From: Zhaonella formicivorans
GTDB lineage: Bacteria > Bacillota > DUOV01 > Zhaonellaceae
Length of the DNA stretch: 64,000 bases
Assembly (NCBI RefSeq): GCF_004353525.1
Contig: NZ_CP085524.1
Span: forward strand, 3,121,001 to 3,185,000
Direction: 5' to 3'
This document shows positions 56,099 through 64,000 of this stretch, piece by piece. The notes beneath the pieces were generated by a model. The model worked only from the letters and a program-made list of their open reading frames with translations. It was not told the DNA's origin and searched no databases. The number at the start of each line of letters is the position of its first letter. Position 1 is the stretch's first letter. The position numbers and the translations under genes are program-made.

Positions 56099-56599
56099 AT
56101 GCAGTTTCAAGGCAAAGCCTGGAAATTCGGCAATGACATCGATACGGACGTTATAATTCCGGCGAGGTACCTCAATACCTCTTCCCCGGAAGAGCTGGCC
56201 AAGCACTGCATGGAGGATGCGGACCCCGAGTTCAGCTCCAAAGTGCAAAGAGGAGATATTATCGTTGCCGGGAAAAACTTCGGCTGCGGCAGTTCCCGGG
56301 AGCATGCTCCTATTTCAATCAAAGCCAGCGGGGTAGCCTGCGTTATCGCCCATTCCTTTGCCCGGATTTTTTACCGCAACTCCATCAACATTGGACTGCC
56401 TATTTTTGAGTCGCCGGCTGCAGCCGAGGCTGTTTCCGCCGGTGATGAAATCTTGGTAGATGCAGAGAACGGTAAAATCACCAACCTGACTAAACAGGAA
56501 AGTTATCAGGCTAAGCCGTTCCCGCCTTTTATGCAGGAACTTATTTCGGCTGGCGGTCTGATGAATTATGTGGCAAAGAAGGTGAAGGGTCATGCATAA
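56099..56599 (+). CDS. leuD: 3-isopropylmalate dehydratase small subunit
   Basis: A 166-residue swivel-domain subunit with [13 protein letters not shown] and [14 protein letters not shown], the substrate-recognition loop. It starts directly after the leuC stop and overlaps leuB by 8 bases. Confidence 0.96.
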   Translation: MQFQGKAWKFGNDIDTDVIIPARYLNTSSPEELAKHCMEDADPEFSSKVQRGDIIVAGKNFGCGSSREHAPISIKASGVACVIAHSFARIFYRNSINIGLPIFESPAAAEAVSAGDEILVDAENGKITNLTKQESYQAKPFPPFMQELISAGGLMNYVAKKVKGHA

Positions 56600-57665
56600 A
56601 ATCGCAGTATTGCCGGGGGACGGCATTGGGGCGGAAATCGTCCCCCAGGCAGTTAAGGTTCTGGATACGATAAGCCGGAAGTATGGCTATAAATTTTCCT
56701 ATACCGAAGGTTTAATCGGCGGCGCTGCAATTGATGCTGTGGGCAAGCCTCTGCCGGAGGAGACCCTTAAGCTCTGCCAGGAGAGCGAGGCTATCCTTTT
56801 AGGCGCTGTAGGAGGACCCAAGTGGGACCATCTGCCCGTGGCCATGCGCCCCGAAGCGGCAGCCTTGCTTCCGCTCCGCAAAGCCCTGGGGCTCTACGCT
56901 AATATCAGGCCGGCCTATTTGTACCCTGCTTTGGCTGAAGCTTCCACTCTGAAAAGGGAAGTAGTTTTAGGGACAGACCTGGTGACCATCAGGGAATTGA
57001 CCGGCGGCCTATATTTCGGCGAGAAAAAGCGGGAAAAAACAGCCACAGGAGAAGTTGCCATGGACACTCTGGTTTACACTACAGAGGAAATAGAGCGCAT
57101 CACCAGGTTGGCCTTTGAAGTGGCCCGCGCCAGAAGGAAAAAGGTAACTTCCGTTGATAAGGCCAATGTGCTGGAAAGCTCCAGGCTGTGGCGGGAAACC
57201 ATCACCAGAGTCCACGAAGAGTTTCCTGATGTGGAGTTGGAACACATGTACGTGGATAACGCCGCCATGCAGCTGGTGCGCCGTCCAACCCAGTTTGATG
57301 TAATTGTGACGGAGAATATGTTCGGCGATATCCTGACCGACCAGGCGTCCATGCTTACCGGCTCCATCGGCATGCTGCCCTCAGCCAGCATTGGCGGCAA
57401 AGTGGCGTTGTATGAGCCATCCCATGGTTCAGCGCCTGACATTGCGGGGCAAAATAAGGCAAATCCACTGGCTACCATTTTATCGGCGGCGATGATGCTG
57501 AAATACTCCTTTGGCTACAGTGAAGCTGCCCGGGAGATTGAGCAAGCTGTGGAAAAAGTATTGGATTTAGGTTACCGCACCCCGGACATCATGGAGGAGG
57601 GTAAAACCCTGGTTGACACTGTAACTATGGGGGACTTAGTTTGCCGGCATTTGGAGGATGTTTAA
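56592..57665 (+). CDS. leuB: 3-isopropylmalate dehydrogenase
   Basis: A 357-residue NAD-dependent beta-decarboxylating dehydrogenase. It has [36 protein letters not shown] and [18 protein letters not shown]. It is in its normal place after leuCD. Confidence 0.96.
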   Translation: MHKIAVLPGDGIGAEIVPQAVKVLDTISRKYGYKFSYTEGLIGGAAIDAVGKPLPEETLKLCQESEAILLGAVGGPKWDHLPVAMRPEAAALLPLRKALGLYANIRPAYLYPALAEASTLKREVVLGTDLVTIRELTGGLYFGEKKREKTATGEVAMDTLVYTTEEIERITRLAFEVARARRKKVTSVDKANVLESSRLWRETITRVHEEFPDVELEHMYVDNAAMQLVRRPTQFDVIVTENMFGDILTDQASMLTGSIGMLPSASIGGKVALYEPSHGSAPDIAGQNKANPLATILSAAMMLKYSFGYSEAAREIEQAVEKVLDLGYRTPDIMEEGKTLVDTVTMGDLVCRHLEDV

Positions 57666-57666
57666 A

Positions 57667-59274
57667 ATGCGGCGTGTATATCTGTATGATACAACTTTAC
57701 GGGATGGTTCCCAGGGAGAGGGAATCAGTTTTTCGGTTCATGACAAGCTGAAAATCACTGCCCGGTTGGACCGACTCGGTGTAGACTACATTGAGGGGGG
57801 CTGGCCGGGCTCTAACCCCAAAGACCTGGAGTACTTTCAGCAAGTCAGGGAATTAAAGCTTAGTCATGCCAAGGTTACCGCCTTTGGCAGCACCCGGAGA
57901 GCGGGAGTAAAGCCCGAAGAGGACGCTAACTTGAGCGCCATAATCGCAGCGGGAGTACAGGCTGTGGCTATTTTTGGGAAAAGCTGGGACCTGCATGTGA
58001 CTGAGGCTTTAAATGTGCCATTGCAAGAAAATTTGGCCATGATTTATGACAGCGTCAGTTTCCTAAAGAGCAAAGGCATCGAGGTAATCTATGATGCTGA
58101 ACATTTCTTTGACGGTTACAAAGCTAACCCCGAATACGCTCTGGAAACCATATTGACAGCAGAGCGGGCAGGTGCCGACTGGATCGCTTTGTGTGACACC
58201 AATGGGGGTTCCTTGCCACACGAGATTTCGGGGATAGTTACAAAGGTATTATCCCTGGTTAATGTTCCCATAGGAATTCACTGTCACAATGACGGAGATC
58301 TCGCAGTGGCCAACACCCTGGCCGCAGTTCAGGCCGGCGTTACTCAGGTACAAGGTACCATTAACGGCTTAGGGGAACGCTGTGGCAATGCCAACTTGTG
58401 TTCGGTAATCCCTAACCTGCAGTTGAAAATGGGTTACAACTGCCTGGATGCTGAGCATTTAAGGCATTTGACCGAAGTGTCCCATTATGTCAGCGAGATA
58501 GCCAACGTGACTAAAGCCAACAACCAGCCCTTTGTAGGGCAAAGCGCCTTTGCCCATAAAGGCGGAATTCATGTCAGCGCAGTGCTGAAAAATCCAAAGA
58601 CCTACGAGCATATGAACCCGGAACTAATCGGCAACAAGCGGCGGGTGCTGGTCTCGGAACTGGCCGGCGCCAGCAACCTGCAGTATAAAGCTCAGGAACT
58701 GGGAATGAAGCTTTTGAACAACAAAGAACAGAACAGGAAAATCATCCAGGAGATCAAGCGGCTCGAGTATGAAGGCTACCAGTTTGAGGGAGCTGAAGCT
58801 TCATTGGAACTGTTCCTGAAGCGAGCCACGGGGGAATACCAGTCCAGCTTTTCCTTGGAATCAATCAAGGTGCTGGTGGAAAAGCGGGGCGGCCAGGAGA
58901 TGCTCACGGAAGCTATGATAAAGCTACGGGTTGGCGAGCGGGTGGTGCATACGGCAGCGGAAGGCAACGGTCCGGTTAACGCCCTCGATAACGCGCTGCG
59001 CAAAGCCTTGGAAGAATGCTATCCCTTCCTCAAGGAAATGCATTTAAGCGACTACAAGGTGCGGGTGCTGGATGAAAAAGATGCTACCAAAGCAAAGGTG
59101 CGGGTGCTCATCGAATCCAGGGATACTTCAGGGTCCTGGAGCACTATGGGTGTTTCCCATAATATTATCGAAGCCAGCTGGCAGGCCCTGGTGGACAGTA
59201 TGGATTATGCCATGATGCGGCAAATGGCCAATGAAGCCGACGAAGAAGTTGTTTTAAAGGCTTCACAAGGTTAG
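57667..59274 (+). CDS. cimA: Citramalate synthase
   Basis: A 535-residue LeuA-like enzyme of the CimA group: [50 protein letters not shown] and a C-terminal allosteric domain. It condenses pyruvate and acetyl-CoA to (R)-citramalate, so isoleucine can be made without threonine. ATG 57667 follows GGAGG at 57654; an ATG at 57658 would precede the leuB stop. Confidence 0.94.
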   Translation: MRRVYLYDTTLRDGSQGEGISFSVHDKLKITARLDRLGVDYIEGGWPGSNPKDLEYFQQVRELKLSHAKVTAFGSTRRAGVKPEEDANLSAIIAAGVQAVAIFGKSWDLHVTEALNVPLQENLAMIYDSVSFLKSKGIEVIYDAEHFFDGYKANPEYALETILTAERAGADWIALCDTNGGSLPHEISGIVTKVLSLVNVPIGIHCHNDGDLAVANTLAAVQAGVTQVQGTINGLGERCGNANLCSVIPNLQLKMGYNCLDAEHLRHLTEVSHYVSEIANVTKANNQPFVGQSAFAHKGGIHVSAVLKNPKTYEHMNPELIGNKRRVLVSELAGASNLQYKAQELGMKLLNNKEQNRKIIQEIKRLEYEGYQFEGAEASLELFLKRATGEYQSSFSLESIKVLVEKRGGQEMLTEAMIKLRVGERVVHTAAEGNGPVNALDNALRKALEECYPFLKEMHLSDYKVRVLDEKDATKAKVRVLIESRDTSGSWSTMGVSHNIIEASWQALVDSMDYAMMRQMANEADEEVVLKASQG

Positions 59275-59298
59275 GAGTGTCCTTATCAAATAAAAAGT

Positions 59299-59350
59299 AA
59301 ACCCCCAATCCTATGAATATGTTTAGGAGTAAGGGGTTTTCTTTTTTTTT
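59299..59350 (+). terminator. Terminator of the branched-chain operon
   Basis: AAACCCCCAATCCTA pairs with TAGGAGTAAGGGGTTT with a small internal loop, followed by TCTTTTTTTTT. Confidence 0.75.
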
Positions 59351-59453
59351 AAAATTTCGGAACTATTTTCGCTTTTTATTCGTCTTATTAAACAAAGTAA
59401 TACAATCTTCATGGGCTGAGCGTTTTTTCAGATTATTGATTGGAGGGTTCCGG

Positions 59454-59549
59454 ATGCAAAGGTCAACTGCCAAAGGTTTGTTTGTTGGCATCATGACTAT
59501 TCTGCTGCTTTTGGCCATATTTGGCAATTCGCTGGCCACAATTATTTGA
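59454..59549 (+). CDS. 31-residue single-span membrane peptide
   Basis: ATG 59454 with GGAGGG 7 bases upstream encodes 31 residues: a short basic start, MQRSTAKG, and a hydrophobic span (LFVGIMTILLLLAIFGNSLA). The longer frame from 59313 begins in the preceding terminator and is not used. Translation is plausible; role unknown. Confidence 0.4.
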   Translation: MQRSTAKGLFVGIMTILLLLAIFGNSLATII

Positions 59550-59580
59550 AAGTTTCTTCGGACAACATGGGGCTGACATA

Positions 59581-59606
59581 AAGAAATCCCTCCACCGAGG
59601 GACTTT
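59581..59606. repeat. Hairpin twin 1 (AAATCCCTC-CACC-GAGGG)
   Basis: A small terminator-like hairpin. A close twin lies at 59854-59877. The two bracket a GC-rich structured element. Confidence 0.55.
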
Positions 59607-59672
59607 CAGCTGGTAGACAAATGCAAAAATTGTAACCCATTGTGTGTAGCTGCGACATTATGACAAGCCCTA

Positions 59673-59798
59673 GAGCGCTCTGCGAAGAGTTTGACTGGAA
59701 GCGGACGAGCGGCACGGACGCCGCGAGAGCGGTGGAGCGATAGGACGTCGCGTCACCGCGTGCCGCTGGAAGTTAAACGCTTAAGCAGCAAGCGCTCT
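59673..59798. repeat. GC-rich structured palindromic element
   Basis: Outer arms AGAGCGCT / AGCGCTCT (59673-59680, 59791-59798), inner arms AGCGGCACG / CGTGCCGCT (59708-59716, 59759-59767), and GACGC / GCGTC within. It is far more GC-rich than its surroundings and has no open frame with a ribosome site. It is either a dispersed repeat or a structured RNA. Confidence 0.6.
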
Positions 59799-59853
59799 TG
59801 GCGATAGTCTTTGGAGCAGCGGACACAATGGTTAACATTTTCAGGGTAATCTG

Positions 59854-59881
59854 AAATCCCTCCCGCCGGAGGGATTTCTTT
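59854..59881 (+). terminator. Terminator-like hairpin twin 2
   Basis: AAATCCCTCC / GGAGGGATTT is a perfect 10-base stem around CGCC, followed by CTTTG. Confidence 0.6.
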
Positions 59882-59957
59882 GTATAGAGAAGGGAAAAAG
59901 CCATAGAATAATGTTAAGATAAAGCCGAATGTAAACGTGGAGGAGAGAGTATATTCA

Positions 59958-59982
59958 CCCGTACCTGCAGTACGGGATTTTC
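59958..59982 (+). terminator. Small hairpin before the aminotransferase promoter
   Basis: CCCGTAC / GTACGGG around CTGCA, followed by ATTTTCT. Confidence 0.4.
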
Positions 59983-59996
59983 TATATGAAAATTTT

Positions 59997-60026
59997 TTGA
60001 AATACTTGACTGGGATCAAGTACAAT
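59997..60026 (+). promoter_or_regulatory. Sigma-A promoter with operator-like inverted repeat
   Basis: TTGAAA (59997-60002), 18 bases, TACAAT (60021-60026). The spacer contains ACTTGACTGGGATCAAGT (60004-60021), an inverted repeat that could be an operator. Confidence 0.5.
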
Positions 60027-60061
60027 ATAAGTATGATTAAAGAATAGTTGGGGTGGTTAGT

Positions 60062-61240
60062 TTGAAAATTGCACAGCGGGTTGCGGGTATAACGCCATCT
60101 AAAACACTGGCCATTACTGCTAAGGCCAAGGAACTAAAAGAGCAAGGCTATGATGTGGTGGGACTGGGGGCCGGTGAACCTGATTTCAATACGCCGCAGC
60201 ACATTATTGACGCGGCGATCAATGCTATGGAAGCCGGCCATACCAAATATACCCCGGCCGCCGGGATTCCGGAACTTAAAAAGGCAATTTGTGAAAAACT
60301 GGAGAAGGAAAACGGGCTGAGCTACAAGCCGGCGCAGATTATCGTCTGCAACGGAGCCAAACACGCCTTATATAATCTGTTTCAGGCCCTTTTGGACCCG
60401 GGAGACGAAGTGCTGATCCCGTCTCCCTACTGGGTTAGCTACCCTGAGATGGTAACATTGGCGGGAGGTATCCCTGTTTATCTGGCAGGTGAGGAGGAAA
60501 ACCAATTTAAAATCACACCGCGGCAGTTGGAACAAGCCATTACCGAAAAGACTCAGGCACTCATCATCAATTCACCCAATAACCCCACAGGAAGTATCTA
60601 CAGCCGGGAAGAATTGGAGAAAATAGCCGAAATATGCATAGCAAAAAATATCCTCATAGTGTCCGATGAAATTTATGAGAAGCTGATTTATGACGGAGAG
60701 GAACATGTAAGTGCCGCCGCCTTAAGCAAGGAAGCCTATGACCATACTGTAGTCATTAACGGCGTGTCCAAACCATATTCCATGACAGGCTGGCGGATTG
60801 GCTACGCAGCAGGAAATGCAGAGTTGATTAGAGCAATGACCAATCTCTCCAGCCACAGCACTTCTAATCCTACCAGTTTTGCCCAGTATGGGGCTTTGGC
60901 TGCTTTGCAGGGCCCGCAGGAAGCATTGCAGATGATGAAAGCGGAGTTCGACAAGAGGCGCAAGGCGGTCGTAGAAATGCTGAACAGTGTGGAAGGCATT
61001 CATTGTTTGCTACCTAAAGGAGCTTTTTATGTTTTTATCAACGTGAGCCGGGCTATGGCCAAAGGAGGCTACAGGGATGTGGATGCCTGGTCCCAAGCCC
61101 TCCTGGAACAGCAGCATGTGGCCGTGGTGCCTGGCACCGGATTTGGCGCTCCTGATTATATTCGCATCTCTTACGCTACCTCTATGGAGAAGTTAATAAA
61201 AGGAGCGGAACGCATAAAAAAATTTGTGGAAGGTGTATAG
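60062..61240 (+). CDS. Pyridoxal-phosphate aspartate-type aminotransferase
   Basis: A 392-residue class I aminotransferase of the AspC/type Ib group. It has GLGAGEPDFNTPQHI, NSPNNPTGSIYS, the PLP lysine in NGVSKPYSMTGWRIGY and an ATP-independent fold throughout. TTG 60062 has GGGGTGG upstream; GTG 60053 is in frame but overlaps that site. Likely substrate pair aspartate/2-oxoglutarate. It stands alone under its own promoter. Confidence 0.92.
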   Translation: MKIAQRVAGITPSKTLAITAKAKELKEQGYDVVGLGAGEPDFNTPQHIIDAAINAMEAGHTKYTPAAGIPELKKAICEKLEKENGLSYKPAQIIVCNGAKHALYNLFQALLDPGDEVLIPSPYWVSYPEMVTLAGGIPVYLAGEEENQFKITPRQLEQAITEKTQALIINSPNNPTGSIYSREELEKIAEICIAKNILIVSDEIYEKLIYDGEEHVSAAALSKEAYDHTVVINGVSKPYSMTGWRIGYAAGNAELIRAMTNLSSHSTSNPTSFAQYGALAALQGPQEALQMMKAEFDKRRKAVVEMLNSVEGIHCLLPKGAFYVFINVSRAMAKGGYRDVDAWSQALLEQQHVAVVPGTGFGAPDYIRISYATSMEKLIKGAERIKKFVEGV

Positions 61241-61241
61241 T

Positions 61242-61268
61242 GAGAGAGCCTTGGTGGCTCTCTCTTTT
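61242..61268 (+). terminator. Terminator after the aminotransferase
   Basis: GAGAGAGCC / GGCTCTCTC around TTGGT, followed by TTTTAC. Confidence 0.8.
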
Positions 61269-61321
61269 ACGCAATAAGTATAGTTTGAGCGCATCTAAAT
61301 AACTTGTTACACTAATATTAA

Positions 61322-61350
61322 TTGACAGCGTAAAAACAATAAAGTATAAT
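61322..61350 (+). promoter_or_regulatory. Consensus sigma-A promoter
   Basis: TTGACA (61322-61327), exactly 17 bases, TATAAT (61345-61350). All 12 positions match, so this gene should be strongly and perhaps constitutively transcribed. Confidence 0.9.
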
Positions 61351-61395
61351 AAAAAGTACCTCTAGGGGGTATAAAATTGGGAGGAGGAAAAGCAG

Positions 61396-62391
61396 ATGTT
61401 CAAAAAAATCTATTTTTACCCCTCAAAAAATCTGGTAGTAGCAATCCCCGTGGTACTTGTGACAGGTTTTCTGCTGGGCTATTTTTTTGACTTATCCTTT
61501 TTGAAAAAATATATTCTCTGGGCCACTTTTTTGATGATTTACCCAACCATGATCGGTTTTAAGCTGAGCGAGACAGTCAGCCTAACTCATTGGAGAGTGC
61601 TTGGTTGGTCCTTGGTAATTAATTTTGTGCTGATACCTCTGCTTGCTTATTTGCTCGGACTGGGTTTCTTTACCGCTGAGCCTCAGTTATTTGCCGGGCT
61701 GGCTATTGCTTCCCTGCTTCCCACCAGCGGAATGACTATATCCTGGACTATGCTAAGCAAAGGCAATGTGCCTGCCGCCATCAAACTTACGGTAATAAGC
61801 TTGGTGCTAGGCTCCTTGCTGGCTCCCTGGTACCTGCTGGCTATGGTTGGCAAGTATGTGCCAATCAACATAGTCGAGATTTTTAAGACTATTGTTATTG
61901 TAGTGGTTTCGCCTTTAATTCTGGGCAATATAACCCATAGGCTATTAATAAAAAAATATTCCCCAGAACGATTTCAAAAAGAGCTTAAACCGCTTTTTCC
62001 AGCTGCCAGCGTTTGGGCTATGCTTTTTGTCATTTTTTCCAGTATCAGCATGAAAGCCAAAATGATCCTCAGCCAGCCCGAGTTGCTCCTTATTTCCCTG
62101 GTCGCCTTAGTCGTCTTTTATCTGGCTAATTTCCTGGTAAGTACGCTGGTAGGCCGTTGGACCATGGACAGGGCGGACAGTTTTGCCCTGGTCTACGGTA
62201 CGGTGATGCGGAACCTTTCAATTTCGCTGGGGATTGCGGTGACTGCATTTGGTGCCAAAGCTGCCTTAATTGTTACCCTGGCTTTCATTATCCAGGTGCA
62301 GGGGGCAGCCTGGTACGGCAAACTGGCGCAAAAGTATTCCTTCTTCCCTGAAAAAGGGGTTAAAATGGCAGCCCCCGTACAGGAAGCCTGA
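61396..62391 (+). CDS. BASS/ACR3-type membrane transporter
   Basis: A 331-residue membrane protein with about nine to ten hydrophobic segments. LIPLLAYLLGLGF, LLPTSGMTISWTMLSKGN and VMRNLSISLGIA are like the bile acid:sodium symporter / arsenical resistance-3 family. The Cys known for arsenite transport in ACR3 is not seen. Substrate unknown; an organic anion by Na+ symport is the family default. GGGAGGAGG precedes the ATG. Confidence 0.82.
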   Translation: MFKKIYFYPSKNLVVAIPVVLVTGFLLGYFFDLSFLKKYILWATFLMIYPTMIGFKLSETVSLTHWRVLGWSLVINFVLIPLLAYLLGLGFFTAEPQLFAGLAIASLLPTSGMTISWTMLSKGNVPAAIKLTVISLVLGSLLAPWYLLAMVGKYVPINIVEIFKTIVIVVVSPLILGNITHRLLIKKYSPERFQKELKPLFPAASVWAMLFVIFSSISMKAKMILSQPELLLISLVALVVFYLANFLVSTLVGRWTMDRADSFALVYGTVMRNLSISLGIAVTAFGAKAALIVTLAFIIQVQGAAWYGKLAQKYSFFPEKGVKMAAPVQEA

Positions 62392-62405
62392 CTGTTTGTA
62401 CGGCA

Positions 62406-62449
62406 AGCTAAAAGGGAGATTGGGCATGAGCTTAATCTCCCTTTTAGCT
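62406..62449. terminator. Bidirectional hairpin between convergent genes
   Basis: AGCTAAAAGGGAGATT and AATCTCCCTTTTAGCT form a perfect 16-base stem. The T-runs lie inside the arms, so it can act in either direction. Confidence 0.6.
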
Positions 62450-62465
62450 TGGAAAACTTGAATTA

Positions 62466-64000
62466 TTAATATACCCGGTTCTTCTCCAGCTTCATAAATC
62501 TCACGGTAATTACGCTGGCTTCGCCTTTTTTCACTTTAGTCTGTGGGTTCCAGTTGGAGCCGTCGCCGGTCATGAGCTCCAGCTCGCTGGCAATTGCTAC
62601 GTAGCCCAGGTAGCCTTTGGAGATCTTATCTACATCCTTGTAGTTGTTTAACTTGTAAATATCGAGAGTGGCAACTTTATCCCAGATAAGCATTCGGGTT
62701 AAGAATTTGGCCATTTCTTCCCTGGTTACGGCAGCTGTGGGGTTAACTTCTTTTTCCAAAATTAAGCCCATTTCTTTGGCCCGGCGGTAATAAGGGTCAT
62801 ACCAGTTGCCTTCGGTGGCGTCTGAAAGGTAGCCGTTATTGATTTTAACCAGCATTTTCATTAATTCGGCTTGGCTGATTTCGGCTTCGGGTTTGAACAG
62901 CCCGTCATTTACTGTCAACATCCCCAGTTCGTTTAGGGTTTCGATATCCTTTGCAGCCCAGTGACCTTGAATATCGGTTATTTCGGGGTTTGCCTTCTCC
63001 TTCAAAGGCTCGCCGTTCCAGCCCAGCTTCTGGCCCGTAACTGCGTCAAAGCGGAAGCTTTCAATGGGGGCCAGTTTATAGACCAGGCGCAGGTTTCTGT
63101 CCCGGTCCTTGATGTACACCAGGTTCATGGGGTTTTTAGCAAAGAAATCTTCAGTGAATTTAGCTTTATCCAGCACATTATCCTTTTGCGGAAATTCCAC
63201 ATCCAGGAAGCGAATACGGAAATTGCTCAGCTTACCCGTGTAGCTGTTAACCGTAGCATTTACATAATTATTAGCAAAAGGAATGCCGTCTACAACCCGC
63301 TCGTACCTGAAATAGTAACTGGGCAGTTCCTTTTCCGGGGCGTCCCCGAATTTGAGGCGCAGTTCATAGTCAAAATCCTGTTGCGGCCGCAGGTTGTCAA
63401 CTACTGCCGGGAAGTTTTCCTTAAGGTAATTTTGCACTACTTTTTCCGCTTCTTCCCGGGTTTTAATCACAAGGGGCTTCTGCTCCGTTTTTTGCCCTTC
63501 GGACACCGGCTTAGCATAGTCTTCGTTGAAATCGAAAGCTAGCACTTTTCCTGTCTTAGCATCCACTTCCACGCTGGCCCAGCCATAGTGGTCCTTTTCC
63601 TCCACGTTCCAGTTAAAGCTCCATATTTTCAGTTCCGGGAATTCCCAGTCCCTGAACAGCTGGGCACCGCGCAATTTAAAAGTAGACGGCAAATCTATGG
63701 CTTTTTCTGCGATGGACAGTGCTTCCTCCTTGGAGATTACATCCTTCAGCTCATCAACCGCCTTTTGCTCGTAGGGCTCAAGCTTCGATTCGGCGGGATA
63801 AGCACCTCCGGCGCCTCCCATATCATACATTTCTTTAAAATAGGGATAAAACATTTCTTCCCTGATTATCTCCCCTGTCAGAGCATCAATATTCACCTGG
63901 TAGGGGTTGACTATTTCGTAGATCAGCTTTACCTGCTTTGGAATTCTGTTCTCGGAATAGGGTTTAAAGTACCTTAGTTCAATACCGAACTTGTCATTGA
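62466..64000 (-). CDS. SLH-domain surface protein with YcdB/YcdC-like repeats (N-terminus outside window)
   Basis: The frame is open to base 64000 on the minus strand, so the start and any signal peptide lie beyond. The visible ends of an apparent GTG at 63896 are not the true start. Two to three PepSY/YcdB-like units (ISKEEALSIAEKAI, KTREEAEKVVQNYL, VDAKTGKVLAFDFN) are followed by three C-terminal SLH repeats (DIQGHWAAKDIETLNELGML, AVTREEMAKFLTRML, YLGYVAIASELELMTGDG). SLH repeats anchor proteins to the cell wall. The YcdB-like part may bind or inhibit proteases; role not proven. Confidence 0.88.
   Translation of the reverse strand, partial: NDKFGIELRYFKPYSENRIPKQVKLIYEIVNPYQVNIDALTGEIIREEMFYPYFKEMYDMGGAGGAYPAESKLEPYEQKAVDELKDVISKEEALSIAEKAIDLPSTFKLRGAQLFRDWEFPELKIWSFNWNVEEKDHYGWASVEVDAKTGKVLAFDFNEDYAKPVSEGQKTEQKPLVIKTREEAEKVVQNYLKENFPAVVDNLRPQQDFDYELRLKFGDAPEKELPSYYFRYERVVDGIPFANNYVNATVNSYTGKLSNFRIRFLDVEFPQKDNVLDKAKFTEDFFAKNPMNLVYIKDRDRNLRLVYKLAPIESFRFDAVTGQKLGWNGEPLKEKANPEITDIQGHWAAKDIETLNELGMLTVNDGLFKPEAEISQAELMKMLVKINNGYLSDATEGNWYDPYYRRAKEMGLILEKEVNPTAAVTREEMAKFLTRMLIWDKVATLDIYKLNNYKDVDKISKGYLGYVAIASELELMTGDGSNWNPQTKVKKGEASVITVRFMKLEKNRVY

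Noticed and set aside
62961-63542. 193-residue plus-strand frame near the right edge
   Set aside because: Antisense to the SLH protein; lacks a ribosome site and family features.

Overview
The window looks like the chromosome of an anaerobic, endospore-forming Firmicute, probably of the Peptococcaceae / Desulfotomaculum-like breadth. The signs are strong GGAGG ribosome binding sites with many TTG and GTG starts, a T-box leader, CotF-like coat genes, a YabG-like spore protease fragment, an SLH surface protein, a tungsten/molybdenum aldehyde:ferredoxin oxidoreductase, and B12-dependent amino acid and methylamine enzymes. No 16S or other species marker is present, so the genus is not claimed.

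Region 1 (1-41,400) is a catabolic island. It opens with an OpuC/ProU-type betaine ABC transporter (ATPase cut by the window edge) and an aldehyde oxidoreductase with its ferredoxin-like partner. Two modules follow, each with a sigma-54 activator and a GG-N10-GC promoter in front of a tandem pair of MttB-superfamily methyltransferases that lack the in-frame amber codon of true MttB. Between the modules sits a complete histidine-to-glutamate route (hutH, hutU, hutI, ftcD, fchA), two pairs of small or coat-like genes, and a GntR regulator. The second methyltransferase pair is followed by a class I glutamine amidotransferase, an MmgE/PrpD protein and a second OpuC-type transporter. The ATPase of that transporter is split by an IS110-family element. 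Next comes the glutamate mutase (methylaspartate) pathway: glmS, glmL, glmE, methylaspartate ammonia-lyase, an AtuA-like DUF1446 protein, DUF4387 and a P-loop protein. Read together, a quaternary-amine substrate would be imported and demethylated, histidine would be taken to glutamate, and glutamate would be taken to mesaconate. I infer that a histidine betaine (hercynine or ergothioneine type) is a candidate substrate; this is a hypothesis from gene order only.

Region 2 (40,400-44,450) holds an ATP-dependent DNA ligase (minus strand), an HD-GYP protein, an FmdB-type zinc ribbon, a DUF3786 protein, two very small minus-strand genes and a YabG N-terminal fragment.

Region 3 (44,450-59,350) starts with an intact IS30-family element, then a consensus promoter, a T-box leader with terminator, interspersed repeats and a second attenuator-like hairpin. 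The branched-chain amino acid operon follows: ilvE, ilvD, ilvB, ilvN, a second ilvB-like gene, leuA, leuC, leuD, leuB, cimA. No ilvC is present.

Region 4 (59,350-64,000) holds a GC-rich structured repeat, a tiny membrane peptide, an aspartate-type aminotransferase, a BASS-type transporter behind a perfect sigma-A promoter, and an SLH-domain surface protein running off the right edge on the minus strand.

The non-coding space is rich in repeats: a family built on TTAGTTTTCAGC / ACTAAGGACTAACGAC words, a GGGGACA element present in both orientations, and a hairpin core found directly after the transposase genes of both unrelated insertion sequences.
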